Of a DNA stretch of 64,000 bases, positions 8,965-17,105 are shown one piece after another (position 1 is the first letter of the stretch; each line of letters starts with the position of its first letter). The notes under the pieces are model-generated. The model was not told where the DNA came from, did no database searches, and was given only the letters and a program-made list of their open reading frames with translations. Both the position numbers and the translations under genes were made by a program. Source of the DNA: an uncultured Prevotellaceae bacterium (GTDB taxonomy: Bacteria > Bacteroidota > Bacteroidia > Bacteroidales > UBA3663); contig ONNR01000030.1 of the NCBI GenBank assembly GCA_900319235.1, forward strand, positions 1 to 64,000, in the 5' to 3' direction.

Positions 8965-8996
8965 CAAAGATAATTCTTTTGCCACATTTTTCCAAA
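8965..8996 (-). promoter_or_regulatory. Bacteroidetes-type promoter for the glutathione peroxidase operon
   Basis: On the minus strand, -33 TTTG (8996-8993) and -7 TATCTTTG (8972-8965) are separated by exactly 20 nt. Predicted start of transcription is near 8959, giving a 37-nt leader. Confidence 0.8.
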
Positions 8997-9167
8997 CAAA
9001 AGGACCAAATATTCAACAATCGCCCCATATTTCATCACATATCGCCCAATGGAGTTTCAGTTTTCAATCACTAAAGATCAGCAAACTGACACAATGTAGA
9101 GGACAAATAGTCCATCTTTTTGGCCTTTTTGTCCCTACATCGGGTCAAAAAGGTGCCTTAACACCAT

Positions 9168-9182
9168 TGGCACGCAGATTGC
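9168..9182 (+). promoter_or_regulatory. sigma-54-type -24/-12 promoter upstream of hsp20
   Basis: TGGCAC (9168-9173), a 5-nt spacer, then TTGC (9179-9182), which matches the sigma-54 consensus core. It points at the Hsp20 gene 100 bp downstream. No -33/-7 pair serving that gene was seen. A GGACAAATAGTCC palindrome at 9101-9113 could be an activator site. The rest of 8997-9282 shows no gene. Confidence 0.55.
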
Positions 9183-9282
9183 CTATCCATAAGTGAACGC
9201 GATAGCGAAAGCATCACAGCGATGCTTAACCAAACGTCCAGAACATGTCTAACAAATAAATCAACCGAAAGGAGGTAAAATT

Positions 9283-9744
9283 ATGCTACCAATGATTTCA
9301 AGATTCAATGATCAGAATTGGTTCCCAACGCTGTTCAACGATTTCTTTGACAACGATTTCTGGATGACCAACCGTAAGAACAACCTTACTGCTCCCGCAG
9401 TCAACGTGCTCGACGAAGAGAAGGATTACAAGGTCGAGGTTGCCGCTCCTGGCATGACCAAGGACGACTTCCAGATCAAGATTGACAACGACAACAACCT
9501 TGTCATCACCCTCGAAAAGAAGACCGAGACCAAGGACAACGGCAAGAAAGATGATAAGAAAGCCGGCAAGTATCTGCGCCGCGAGTTCTCCTACAGCCAC
9601 TATCAGCAGGCATTCACACTGCCTGACGATATTGACAAGCAGAAGATCACAGCCAAGATGGAGCATGGTGTACTTACCATCGAAATCCCGAAGACCGAGC
9701 CTCAGAAACCTGTCGATACATCTCGTCAGATTGAGATCCAATAA
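9283..9744 (+). CDS. Hsp20/alpha-crystallin small heat shock protein
   Basis: A 153-residue ATP-independent holdase chaperone of the cytoplasm. The alpha-crystallin domain spans about residues 40-145: PAVNVLDEEKDYKVEVAAPG opens it, a charged KKDDKKAG loop sits mid-domain, and GVLTIEIPK is the conserved A-x-x-x-n-GvL-like end with the I-x-I-type tail element nearby. The N-terminal arm is rich in Phe, Asn and Trp as is usual. ATG 9283 follows a strong AAAGGAGG ribosome-binding site. Single-gene unit: a sigma-54-like promoter upstream and a clear terminator at 9771-9806. Confidence 0.95.
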   Translation: MLPMISRFNDQNWFPTLFNDFFDNDFWMTNRKNNLTAPAVNVLDEEKDYKVEVAAPGMTKDDFQIKIDNDNNLVITLEKKTETKDNGKKDDKKAGKYLRREFSYSHYQQAFTLPDDIDKQKITAKMEHGVLTIEIPKTEPQKPVDTSRQIEIQ

Positions 9745-9770
9745 CGGATAACATCTATCCAAGCGAAATC

Positions 9771-9806
9771 GCCTGTCAGTCTCGAAAGAGGCCGACAGGC
9801 TTTTTT
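9771..9806 (+). terminator. intrinsic terminator after hsp20
   Basis: GCCTGTC (9771-9777) pairs with GACAGGC (9794-9800), with an internal CTC/GAG stem in the loop, followed by six T residues. Confidence 0.85.
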
Positions 9807-9810
9807 GTAT

Positions 9811-10261
9811 AGCACAATTTCGGCCAACATTGTGCTATTGCGAAAATCAGTAGCACAATCTCGGCCAACATTGTGCTATTGCGAAAATTAGCAGAACAAT
9901 TTCGGCCAACATTGTGCTATTGCGAAAATTAGCAGAACAATTTCGGCCAACATTGTGCTATCGCGAAAATTAGTAGAACAATTTCGGCCAACATTGTGCT
10001 ATTGCAAAAATTTGTAGAACAATTTCAGTCAACATTGTGCTATTGCGAAATACAGTAGAACAATTTCGGCCAACATTGTGCTATTGCGAAATTCAGTAGA
10101 ACAATTTCGGCCAACATTGTACTATTGCAAAATGCAGTAGAACAGTTTCGGCCGAGATTGTGCTATCTCCGAATGCAGTAGAACAATTTCGGCCGAGATT
10201 GTGCTATCTCCGAATGCAGTAGAACAATTTCGGCCGAGATTGTACTATCTCTGAATAATTA
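9811..10261. repeat. 41-bp tandem repeat array, 11 units, each carrying an inverted repeat
   Basis: Eleven head-to-tail units begin at 9811, 9852, 9893, 9934, 9975, 10016, 10057, 10098, 10139, 10180 and 10221 with no insertion or deletion. Units 1 and 2 contain a perfect palindrome (AGCACAAT ... ATTGTGCT, 10-nt loop TTCGGCCAAC or CTCGGCCAAC). Units 3-11 have AGAACAAT or AGAACAGT on the left arm, and units 9-11 change CCAAC to CCGAG. The unit length is not a multiple of three and stops occur, so it is not coding. The array fills most of the 655-bp spacer between hsp20 and the LysE gene. Function unknown. Confidence 0.95.
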
Positions 10262-10343
10262 GCCAAAATTTTTATTGAAAGATGCCAAAAGCCGTTAAAA
10301 GTTATAAAAGGATGGTTCATGAGGTTATTTTTTGCTCGCAGCA

Positions 10344-10375
10344 TTTGGAAATGAAAACAAGAATTGTTATTTTTG
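10344..10375 (+). promoter_or_regulatory. Bacteroidetes-type promoter for the LysE-family gene
   Basis: -33 TTTG (10344-10347) and -7 TATTTTTG (10368-10375) are 20 nt apart. Predicted transcription start is near 10381, 19 nt before the ATG and just downstream of the 41-bp repeat array. Confidence 0.7.
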
Positions 10376-10399
10376 CAGTGTTGAAAAACTAATCATACA

Positions 10400-10987
10400 A
10401 TGCCCATATACCTTTTGCCGTCGCTGCTCCTGGCGATTATTGTGGTAGGTTACACGCCAGGACCCGCCAACCTCTATGCACTGGCCTGCTGCTTGAAATA
10501 CGGCCGCAGGAAAGCGCGGAAGATGTGGCGAGGGTTGTGCACCGGCTTCTGCATCGACCTTGTCTTGATGGTGCTCCTCACCCACCTCTTGGGCGAAATG
10601 ATGGGTCACTACGTGATTTACCTGAAGTACATCGGCGTCGCCTATATCCTTTGGCTTGCCTGGAAGATGCTGCGCTACCAGGGAGTGGACGATGCAGAAG
10701 CCAAGGACTGCACCTTCACCTCGGGCATGCTCATGCAGTTGACCAATGCCAAGATGCTGCTGTTCGAACTGACGGTGTTCTCGACCTATGTGCTGCCCTA
10801 CAGCGAAAGACTTCTGGACCTTTTCCTTGTGGCTCCCCTTCTGCTGATTGCCGGTCCGGGCGCCAACTTTGCCTGGCTGTATGCGGGCGCCTATCTGCGC
10901 AGGTTCCTCCACAAGTACCGCAAGCAGGTCGATCTGGTAATGGCCATTCTGTTGGCTGCCTGCGCAATCTATATCTTTTTCATTTAA
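10400..10987 (+). CDS. LysE/RhtB family exporter
   Basis: A 195-residue inner-membrane protein with about six transmembrane helices. The N-terminal signature GYTPGPANLYALACCLKYG matches the conserved TPGP-x-N motif of LysE-type amino-acid exporters, followed by a helix ending in GVAYILWLAWKML. The family exports amino acids such as lysine, arginine or homoserine; the substrate is not predictable here. ATG 10400 lies 19 nt after the predicted transcription start. The beta-carbonic anhydrase gene follows after 27 bp and could be co-transcribed. Confidence 0.9.
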   Translation: MPIYLLPSLLLAIIVVGYTPGPANLYALACCLKYGRRKARKMWRGLCTGFCIDLVLMVLLTHLLGEMMGHYVIYLKYIGVAYILWLAWKMLRYQGVDDAEAKDCTFTSGMLMQLTNAKMLLFELTVFSTYVLPYSERLLDLFLVAPLLLIAGPGANFAWLYAGAYLRRFLHKYRKQVDLVMAILLAACAIYIFFI

Positions 10988-11014
10988 ATATCAACTGCTT
11001 AAATTATAACTGCC

Positions 11015-11563
11015 ATGATTGAAGAAATGCTCAAATTCAACAAGGCCTTCGTCGAATCGAAAGCCTATGAGAAGTATGCCACCTCGAAGTACCCCGACAA
11101 GAAACTTGCCATCGTGACATGTATGGACACCCGTCTGGTCGAACTCCTTCCTGCTGCCCTCGGCATCAAGAACGGCGACGTGAAGATGATCAAGGTGGCG
11201 AGCGGCACCATCACCAACCCTTTCGACTCGGCTATGCGTTCGTTGCTCATTGCTATCTATGAACTGGGTGTGAACGAAGTGATGATCATCGGGCACACTG
11301 GTTGCGGCGTGCAGGGCATGAATGCCGAGGAGATGCTTCATCTGATGAAGGAGCGCGGCATCGACGAGGAACATATCTCCCTGATGCGTCATTGCGGCAT
11401 CGACCTCGATGCGTGGCTCCACGGATTTGACGACACCGAGGCTGCTGTGCTCGAGACTGTCGATCTGGTGCGCAATCATCCTCTTATGCCGAAAGATGTG
11501 GTGGTGAAAGGATATATCATCGAGACACATACGGGAGAGCTGATGCCTATCAAAGAGAATTAA
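11015..11563 (+). CDS. beta-class carbonic anhydrase
   Basis: A 182-residue zinc enzyme interconverting CO2 and bicarbonate. The zinc ligands and catalytic dyad are in place: Cys36, Asp38 and Arg40 in CMDTR, then His94 and Cys97 in GHTGCG. Length and motif spacing match the short bacterial beta-class enzymes. It lacks a signal peptide, so it is cytoplasmic. It follows the LysE gene by 27 bp. A second, unrelated gamma-class homologue is at 42133-42678. It is followed by AATTAAC-type repeats rather than an obvious terminator. Confidence 0.93.
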   Translation: MIEEMLKFNKAFVESKAYEKYATSKYPDKKLAIVTCMDTRLVELLPAALGIKNGDVKMIKVASGTITNPFDSAMRSLLIAIYELGVNEVMIIGHTGCGVQGMNAEEMLHLMKERGIDEEHISLMRHCGIDLDAWLHGFDDTEAAVLETVDLVRNHPLMPKDVVVKGYIIETHTGELMPIKEN

Positions 11564-11590
11564 CAATTAACAAATAACAATTAACAATTG
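11562..11590. repeat. TTAACAATTAAC short repeats
   Basis: AATTAACAAATAACAATTAACAATTG-type units immediately after the carbonic anhydrase stop. Member of the same spacer family as 2227-2271 and 13661-13690. Confidence 0.55.
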
Positions 11591-11607
11591 ATTTTTTGTT
11601 CCAATAA

Positions 11608-12459
11608 ATGTCGATGAGAGCGAGGATGTTTGTATTGTTGTTGATGCTGCCGTTGACGCTGATGGCACAAGAGTCGAAGGATTCTCTTTCGATCAACCTG
11701 CCGTCGACGCTGACTGAACAGGACATCCGCGAACTGACGGCACCCATCCGCGTGGAGAATACGGGCTATATGGGCACAGATCTCGGCAACAACCTGAAAA
11801 CAGATCTCATCGAGACGGGTGCGCTCACCAAGCCTGAAGACTACAAGCCGCTAGAAATGCGTTGGTACGGAGCGCCCTTGTTCCCAAAAGGTTCGGTTCT
11901 ACCCAGTTGGAGCACGGGGTATATGTATGGCTCGCATCTTTATACAGGCGATCTGATGCTCGGTTATTTTGCTTCGGCCAATGCGGGCGTGCACCAGCAA
12001 TTCGGCAACTATTGGAGTGCCAATGCAGGCATTTCGCTCAACAAGTATTCGGTCTATTACAATACAGCATCGTTCAATGGCTCGATGACGTGGCAACCCT
12101 CGAAATACTTCGCGCTGACTGCCTTCGGCTACTATATGCCCGGCACTTTCCTGACGAACTCCAACGTCAAGATCGGACAAGCTTTCCAATGGGGAGGATT
12201 TGCCACCTTCCAAAGCGACACGGATGTGACCTTCGGCATCGATGTAGGCGCACGTCAGACCTACGACTCCTTCACAGGGCATGAGGTCTTGCCCATTGTG
12301 CAGCCATTCGTCAAAGTGGGTGGCGCCAAGATGGGCATCGACTTCGGTCCACTCATCAAGGAAGCCCTCTGGAAAAGCAAAGGACATGGCGAACATCCTG
12401 GCATGGGGCCTATCCCCCAACCTATCAAGGCGATGCCTACGGTTGCACCAAGAAGATAA
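11608..12459 (+). CDS. exported hypothetical protein, probable outer-membrane beta-barrel
   Basis: A 283-residue protein with a signal peptide (about 1-21, MFVLLLMLPLTLMAQ) and many short Tyr/Phe/Gly-rich amphipathic strands (YMYGSHLYTGDLMLGYF, YFALTAFGYYMPGTF), ending in a proline-rich tail. The pattern suggests a small outer-membrane barrel, but I do not recognise a named family. The gene stands between carbonic anhydrase and a thiol peroxidase, 26 bp from the latter, so transcription may continue into it. Function unknown. Confidence 0.65.
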   Translation: MSMRARMFVLLLMLPLTLMAQESKDSLSINLPSTLTEQDIRELTAPIRVENTGYMGTDLGNNLKTDLIETGALTKPEDYKPLEMRWYGAPLFPKGSVLPSWSTGYMYGSHLYTGDLMLGYFASANAGVHQQFGNYWSANAGISLNKYSVYYNTASFNGSMTWQPSKYFALTAFGYYMPGTFLTNSNVKIGQAFQWGGFATFQSDTDVTFGIDVGARQTYDSFTGHEVLPIVQPFVKVGGAKMGIDFGPLIKEALWKSKGHGEHPGMGPIPQPIKAMPTVAPRR

Positions 12460-12485
12460 AAAACTATAATAACACCCAATAAATT

Positions 12486-12947
12486 ATGAACATCGGAGAT
12501 AAGATTCCTGAAGTCCTTGGCATTGACCAGAACGGCAATGAGATCAAGGCGAGTGATTATCGCGGTCGCAAGATCGTGCTCTACAGTTATCCACGTGCCA
12601 ACACTCCCGGCTGCACCGCCGAAGCATGCTCCCTGCAGCAGCACAAGGCAGAACTTGAGGCTGCAGGTTATGCCATCATCGGTGTGAGCAAAGATAAGCA
12701 AGAATCGCAGCAGAAGTTTGCCAACAACTACAACCTCGAGTTCCCCCTCATTGCCGACACCAGCACCGAACTGCTGCAACAACTGGGCGCATGGGGCGAA
12801 AAGGTATCGTGCGGTCGTCGTACCATTGGCACACTGCGCACCACTTACCTTGTGAACGAAGAGGGCGTGATCGAGAAGATTTTCACTCCCAAGGAAATCA
12901 AGACCAAGATTCACGCCGAGCAGATTCTCGACTATATCAAGAAATAG
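12486..12947 (+). CDS. bcp: thioredoxin-dependent thiol peroxidase (BCP/PrxQ type)
   Basis: A 153-residue peroxiredoxin reducing hydrogen and organic peroxides. The peroxidatic Cys43 lies in PRANTPGCTAEACSLQ and Cys48, five residues on, is the probable resolving cysteine, as in E. coli Bcp. The rest shows the thioredoxin-like fold motifs (GVSKDK, FPLIADTS). No signal peptide, so cytoplasmic. ATG 12486 lies 26 bp after the outer-membrane gene and the HD-domain gene follows after 39 bp. Confidence 0.94.
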   Translation: MNIGDKIPEVLGIDQNGNEIKASDYRGRKIVLYSYPRANTPGCTAEACSLQQHKAELEAAGYAIIGVSKDKQESQQKFANNYNLEFPLIADTSTELLQQLGAWGEKVSCGRRTIGTLRTTYLVNEEGVIEKIFTPKEIKTKIHAEQILDYIKK

Positions 12948-12986
12948 TCCACAGAAGGCATTCTCGTCCTTCTTGACCTTAACAGC

Positions 12987-13664
12987 ATGCGTAAAACACC
13001 CAACGCTGAGCTTGTGGCATACGTGGAGCAGGCTATCCTGCCCCACTATGCGACGTTTGATGCGGCCCATCGAGAAGACCATGCACGTACAGTCATCGCG
13101 CAAAGTTTGAGTCTTGCCCAAATCATCAACGATTCGCCTCGATACGTGAATGACGATGGAACGAAGACCCTCGTCGACATCGATATGGCTTACGCTATCG
13201 CAGCCTATCACGACACAGGGCTCGTTGAAGGTCGCGACACTCATCACATCGCTTCGGCACGTATCATTCGCGAAGACAAGACTTTGCTGAAATGGTTTAC
13301 TCCCGAACAAATCGAGATCATGGCTGACGCTGCCGAAGACCATCGTGCCTCGTCGAAACGACCACCGCGTAGCATCTACGGCCGTATTGTGGCAGAAGCC
13401 GATCGCGACATTGACCCCATCAAGATCATTCGTCGCACGATGCAGTTCGGTTTCGCCCATTATCCCCAACTCGACAAGGAAGGCCATTACGAGCGAACCC
13501 TGGAGCATCTGCACGAGAAGTATGCCGAAGGCGGATACCTGAAACTTTGGATCCCCGAGTCGCCCAATGCCGAACGACTTGCCAAACTGCGTGACATCAT
13601 CCGTGACGAAGTCATGCTTCGGCAAATCTACGAAAAGATTTTCGCCGAACCCCGAAATTGTTAA
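12987..13664 (+). CDS. HD-domain phosphohydrolase
   Basis: A 225-residue soluble protein with HD-superfamily metal ligands: His32 in HREDHARTV, His75-Asp76 in AAYHDTGL, and further His (DTHHIASA, DHRASS) and Asp (EADRDIDP) residues. HD proteins hydrolyse phosphoester bonds in nucleotides or signalling molecules; the substrate is not evident. The gene is 39 bp behind bcp and 28 bp before pncB, so it may be read together with the NAD salvage genes. An AT-rich TTAATTGT repeat separates it from pncB. Confidence 0.82.
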   Translation: MRKTPNAELVAYVEQAILPHYATFDAAHREDHARTVIAQSLSLAQIINDSPRYVNDDGTKTLVDIDMAYAIAAYHDTGLVEGRDTHHIASARIIREDKTLLKWFTPEQIEIMADAAEDHRASSKRPPRSIYGRIVAEADRDIDPIKIIRRTMQFGFAHYPQLDKEGHYERTLEHLHEKYAEGGYLKLWIPESPNAERLAKLRDIIRDEVMLRQIYEKIFAEPRNC

Positions 13665-13690
13665 TTGTTAATTATTAATTGTTAATTGAA
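13661..13690. repeat. TTAATTGT short repeats
   Basis: TTGTTAATTGTTAATTATTAATTGTTAATTG spans the HD-gene stop and the pncB leader: four TTAATT units at 7-8 bp spacing. Confidence 0.6.
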
Positions 13691-13692
13691 TC

Positions 13693-14886
13693 ATGCGCCA
13701 AATCATCACCCACTTTACCGACAATGACCTCTACACCTTCAGTTGCCAGTACTACATTATGCAGAAGTACCCAAGAGCAGAGGTCGAATACACCTTCATC
13801 GACCGCAACAAGACCTGCTATCCCAAAGGGTTCGACAAACTCCTTCAGGAACAGATCGACTATATGGCCGGCGTCACCATCACCGACCAGGAAATCGATT
13901 TCATGACCGAGAAACTCGTTTGGCTACCACTCTGGTACTTCACCTTCCTGCGTGGCTATCGCTTCAATCCCAACGAGGTCAAAATCAATCAGGATGAAGA
14001 AGGACATCTCAGCATCCTCATTCGCGGCAAATGGTTCAGCACCATCATGTGGGAGATGCCTATCCTTTCAAGCATCTCCGAGCTGCTTCACACCCTGAAT
14101 GGAGACGTCGATAACTACAACCTTGAGAAAGAATATGCCAAAGCCGTGGCAAAGAGCGAGAAGATCTTCGGTGCAGGACTCGTCTTTGGCGACATGGGCA
14201 CACGCCGTCGTTTCAGTTACGATCATCAGAAGATGGTGCTCAAGGCAATGAAGCACGTCTATGACAGCAAGGAGTGGCCCGGACGATTCACGGGCACGAG
14301 CAACGTATGGTTTGCCTTGGAACTTGGCCTCACTCCTCTTGGCACCATGTCACATCAGCTCATTTCGTTCGAGGAGAACGTGAGTGGTGTCTTCGAATGC
14401 AACTACAACGTGATGCGTAAGTTCAGCGATGTCTATGATGGCAACAACGGCATTTACCTTTACGACTGCTTTGGCGACGACGTCTTCTTCAACAATCTTT
14501 CGAAGCGTATGGCTATGATGTACAGCGGCTTGCGCGTAGATAGCGGTGACGAAGAGGAGCAGACCGAGAAGATCATTGCCAAATACAAGAGCCTGGGCAT
14601 TGACCCAAAGACCAAACAGGTGGTCTATAGTAATGGTCTCGATGTCGACAAGTGCATTGCCATCCACAAGTTCTGCAACGGGCGTGTGCTCGACAGTTAC
14701 GGCGTAGGCACACAAATCACCTGCGACATCGACAATGCCAAGCCTTCGAACATCGTGATCAAACTGACCAAATGCCGTATTACCGAGGCACGCGAATGGC
14801 ACGACTGCATCAAACTCTCCTGCGACAAGGGCAAGACCCTCGGCAACCAGGAGAAGTGCAACTACATCCTTTCACTCATCGGATAA
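13693..14886 (+). CDS. pncB: nicotinate phosphoribosyltransferase
   Basis: A 397-residue enzyme converting nicotinate and PRPP to nicotinate mononucleotide, the entry step of the Preiss-Handler NAD route. Recognisable family segments include HFTDNDLYTFSCQYYI at the N-terminus, FGDMGTRRRFSYDHQ and FTGTSNVWFALELGLTPLGTMSHQ mid-protein, and SNGLDVDK with GVGTQITCDI near the C-terminus, where phosphate is bound. Length matches the E. coli-type enzyme. Nicotinamidase follows 11 bp downstream, so substrate supply and use are co-encoded. Confidence 0.96.
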   Translation: MRQIITHFTDNDLYTFSCQYYIMQKYPRAEVEYTFIDRNKTCYPKGFDKLLQEQIDYMAGVTITDQEIDFMTEKLVWLPLWYFTFLRGYRFNPNEVKINQDEEGHLSILIRGKWFSTIMWEMPILSSISELLHTLNGDVDNYNLEKEYAKAVAKSEKIFGAGLVFGDMGTRRRFSYDHQKMVLKAMKHVYDSKEWPGRFTGTSNVWFALELGLTPLGTMSHQLISFEENVSGVFECNYNVMRKFSDVYDGNNGIYLYDCFGDDVFFNNLSKRMAMMYSGLRVDSGDEEEQTEKIIAKYKSLGIDPKTKQVVYSNGLDVDKCIAIHKFCNGRVLDSYGVGTQITCDIDNAKPSNIVIKLTKCRITEAREWHDCIKLSCDKGKTLGNQEKCNYILSLIG

Positions 14887-14897
14887 ACTTCAGCGAA

Positions 14898-15476
14898 ATG
14901 AAAAGAAGACTCTTCATCGTCGATCCGCAAAACGGATTCATGGACGATGGTACACTGCCCGTACAGGGTTCACTCGCCAAGATGGCAGCCTTGGCGCAAT
15001 ATCTGCACGACACCGACCTGGCCTATTACGACAAGATCTACGTCAGCCTCGACTGGCATCCCATCAACCATTGCTCGTTTGCCGAACAAGGTGGTCCTTG
15101 GCCACCCCACTGTGTGGGTTATACGGCCGATGCACTTGTGACCGACTGCGTGCTCGACGAACTGAAACGCTGGATGCAGGCTGGCAAGGTGGAGTTTATC
15201 CGCAAGGGCGAACAGGTGGAAGTTGACGAATATTCTGCACTCGACAACGAAGCGGTTGCCGCTCATATGGCTTACGAACTGCGACAGGCTGACCACCTGG
15301 ATGTCTGCGGCGTGGTAGGGACCGTCTGTGTGCAGAACACGCTCAAGGGACTCATCGAGAAAGCCACCTATGCCGACAAGGTAACTGCACTCACTGCCTA
15401 CATCGCACAGTTTGATGCTGATGCCGAGAAGGAATTCGTGAAATGGTGTGAGGAGAACAAGATAAAAGTCGAATAG
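14898..15476 (+). CDS. pncA: nicotinamidase
   Basis: A 192-residue hydrolase turning nicotinamide into nicotinate for the PncB enzyme encoded just upstream. The catalytic triad is Asp9 (VDPQNGF), Lys103 (RKG) and Cys144 (GTVCVQ). Metal ligands Asp52, His54 and His58 lie in LDWHPINHCSF, and GGPWPPHC matches the family. ATG 14898 is chosen, 11 bp after pncB; the reading frame stays open upstream into pncB but that extension is not plausible. The pair completes nicotinamide salvage, and a PncC-type deamidase at 55103 would recycle nicotinamide mononucleotide. Confidence 0.95.
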   Translation: MKRRLFIVDPQNGFMDDGTLPVQGSLAKMAALAQYLHDTDLAYYDKIYVSLDWHPINHCSFAEQGGPWPPHCVGYTADALVTDCVLDELKRWMQAGKVEFIRKGEQVEVDEYSALDNEAVAAHMAYELRQADHLDVCGVVGTVCVQNTLKGLIEKATYADKVTALTAYIAQFDADAEKEFVKWCEENKIKVE

Positions 15477-15504
15477 CCTCTTTCTGATTTCGATAACGAG
15501 CGAG

Positions 15505-15756
15505 ATGAAAGAAGAACTGATCAAGATGCTGATATCCTACCTTCGACTCTCACAAGAAGAGGCACGGCGCCGATTCATGGATTCCAGGATTTGCGAGACA
15601 TTGGAAGGGAAAGACAGCAACCTGCAATATCAACCCATAGAATACGTCTTCACCCTCTTGAAGCAAGAGATTGCCAAAGAGGATGAAGACGACTATGACG
15701 ATGATTTCGAAAGGCAGGAAACAATGCCAGAAGGACTCTTTGTCCGAAGTCATTGA
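15505..15756 (+). CDS. small hypothetical protein (83 aa)
   Basis: An 83-residue acidic protein, 28 bp behind pncA. It opens with an amphipathic helix (MKEELIKMLISYLRLSQEEARRRF, about 1-24) and ends in a run of Asp/Glu (EDEDDYDDDFE). No family recognised; the leucine/glutamate pattern suggests an all-helical fold. The absence of overlap and a plausible GAGATG-proximal start support a real gene, but nothing else does. It converges with rubrerythrin. Confidence 0.5.
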   Translation: MKEELIKMLISYLRLSQEEARRRFMDSRICETLEGKDSNLQYQPIEYVFTLLKQEIAKEDEDDYDDDFERQETMPEGLFVRSH

Positions 15757-15794
15757 CCAGCCTAACTACTGATGCGAAGCGTGTGGACTAATTG

Positions 15795-16337
15795 TTAGAA
15801 ATTGTCCACATGCACCTCAAAGTAGGATTGAGGATGTGCACAAACGGGGCAGATCTGCGGAGCCTTGGTGCCAACTACGATATGACCGCAATTGCGGCAC
15901 TCCCACACCTTCACTTCGCTCTTCTCGAAGACAGCAGCAGTCTCGATGTTCTTCAGCAAAGCACGATAGCGCTCCTCATGACGTTTCTCGATGGCGGCTA
16001 CCATACGGAACTTGGCAGCCAATTCGTTGAAACCTTCCTCTTCGGCAGTCTTAGCGAAACCTTCATACATGTCGGTCCATTCGTAGTTCTCGCCATCGGC
16101 AGCATGCTCGAGGTTCTGGGCGGTATTGCCGATGCCGCTGAGTTCCTTGAACCACAACTTGGCATGCTCCTTCTCGTTGTCGGCAGTCTTGAGGAAAAGT
16201 TCGGCAATCTGCTCATAACCCTCCTTCTTGGCTACGGAAGCAAAATAGGTGTATTTGTTTCGTGCTTGTGATTCTCCTGCAAATGCAGCCTCAAGATTCT
16301 TCTCCGTCTGTGTTCCGGAATACTTTGTTTTTGCCAT
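15795..16337 (-). CDS. rbr: rubrerythrin
   Basis: A 180-residue peroxide-reducing non-haem iron protein of the cytoplasm, used by anaerobes against oxidative stress. The N-terminal ferritin-like four-helix domain has paired Glu/His motifs ([40 protein letters not shown]) for the di-iron site. A C-terminal rubredoxin domain has two Cys pairs (ECRNCG and CPVCAH). It is monocistronic behind a perfect promoter at 16408-16439. Its presence fits an anaerobe, together with Bcp and glutathione peroxidase nearby. Confidence 0.97.
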   Translation of the reverse strand: MAKTKYSGTQTEKNLEAAFAGESQARNKYTYFASVAKKEGYEQIAELFLKTADNEKEHAKLWFKELSGIGNTAQNLEHAADGENYEWTDMYEGFAKTAEEEGFNELAAKFRMVAAIEKRHEERYRALLKNIETAAVFEKSEVKVWECRNCGHIVVGTKAPQICPVCAHPQSYFEVHVDNF

Positions 16338-16407
16338 AATGATATAAAATTAGTGTTAGAAAAATAAAGGAATGTATTATGTCTGAAACAGAATACAAAT
16401 TCCGGCG

Positions 16408-16439
16408 CAAAGATACAGCAATTCAACAAGAAATGCAAA
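16408..16439 (-). promoter_or_regulatory. Bacteroidetes-type promoter for rubrerythrin
   Basis: Minus strand -33 TTTG (16439-16436) and -7 TATCTTTG (16415-16408), spacing 20 nt. Predicted start near 16402 gives a leader of about 65 nt. Confidence 0.8.
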
Positions 16440-16483
16440 TTTTTTCAATTAAAAAATCGTAAATAATTTCTGTTTGACCACAA

Positions 16484-17002
16484 ATGAATATTCGGACAGC
16501 CACGCCACAAGATGCAGCAGCCATCCTTGCCATCTACGCGCCCTATATCGAACAGACAGCCATCACCTTCGAATATGACGTGCCATCGGTCGAGGAGTTT
16601 CGAGGGCGCATCGAAAGCACCTTGAAGCATTATCCCTATCTCGTCTGCGAAGAGGAGGGCGAGATTGTGGGCTATGCCTACGCAGGAGTCTTCAAGGCGC
16701 GAGCTGCCTACAGTCATTGTGTCGAAACTTCGATCTACGTCAAGATGGGGCAACTTGGCAAGGGCATTGGCAAGAAACTTTACGAAAGGCTCGAAGAAGA
16801 ACTGAAGAAGATGGGCATCCTTAACCTGAATGCCTGCATCACCTGGCTTGACATTCCGAATCAGTATCTTACTCACCAAAGTCCTGAGTTCCACGAGCAT
16901 CTGGGATACCGACGAGTGGCTCATTTCCACCAATGCGGGTACAAGTTCGGGCTGTGGTTCGATATGATCTGGATGGAAAAAATGATCGGGGAACATAAGT
17001 AG
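16484..17002 (+). CDS. GNAT family N-acetyltransferase (phosphinothricin acetyltransferase-like)
   Basis: A 172-residue acyl-CoA-dependent N-acetyltransferase. The start NIRTATPQDAAAILAIYAPY and the VEEFRGRI segment match the Pat/Bar branch. The acetyl-CoA loop is visible as QLGKGIGKKLYERLEEEL (Q/R-x-x-G-x-G motif). Relatives acetylate amino-acid analogues such as methionine sulfoximine or phosphinothricin; the true substrate is not known. Starts about 45 bp from the rubrerythrin promoter on the opposite strand. Confidence 0.88.
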   Translation: MNIRTATPQDAAAILAIYAPYIEQTAITFEYDVPSVEEFRGRIESTLKHYPYLVCEEEGEIVGYAYAGVFKARAAYSHCVETSIYVKMGQLGKGIGKKLYERLEEELKKMGILNLNACITWLDIPNQYLTHQSPEFHEHLGYRRVAHFHQCGYKFGLWFDMIWMEKMIGEHK

Positions 17003-17105
17003 ATAAATCTTTCCGTGATTTTGGTATATTTATCCGAAATATTTATAAGGGGAATCCTCAAAAAAGTTTGTATCTTTGCGCCGTCAAAAACCAACAACCA
17101 AAAAT

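Noticed and set aside
9811..10261. CRISPR array
   Set aside because: All 41 bp repeat together; there are no unique spacers between constant repeats and no cas gene in the window.
12261..13625. 454-residue minus-strand frame
   Set aside because: It covers bcp and the HD-domain gene in antisense; both real genes have catalytic motifs.
14652..14897. Upstream extension of pncA
   Set aside because: The 82 extra codons lie inside pncB and read as low-quality sequence; ATG 14898 matches family N-termini.
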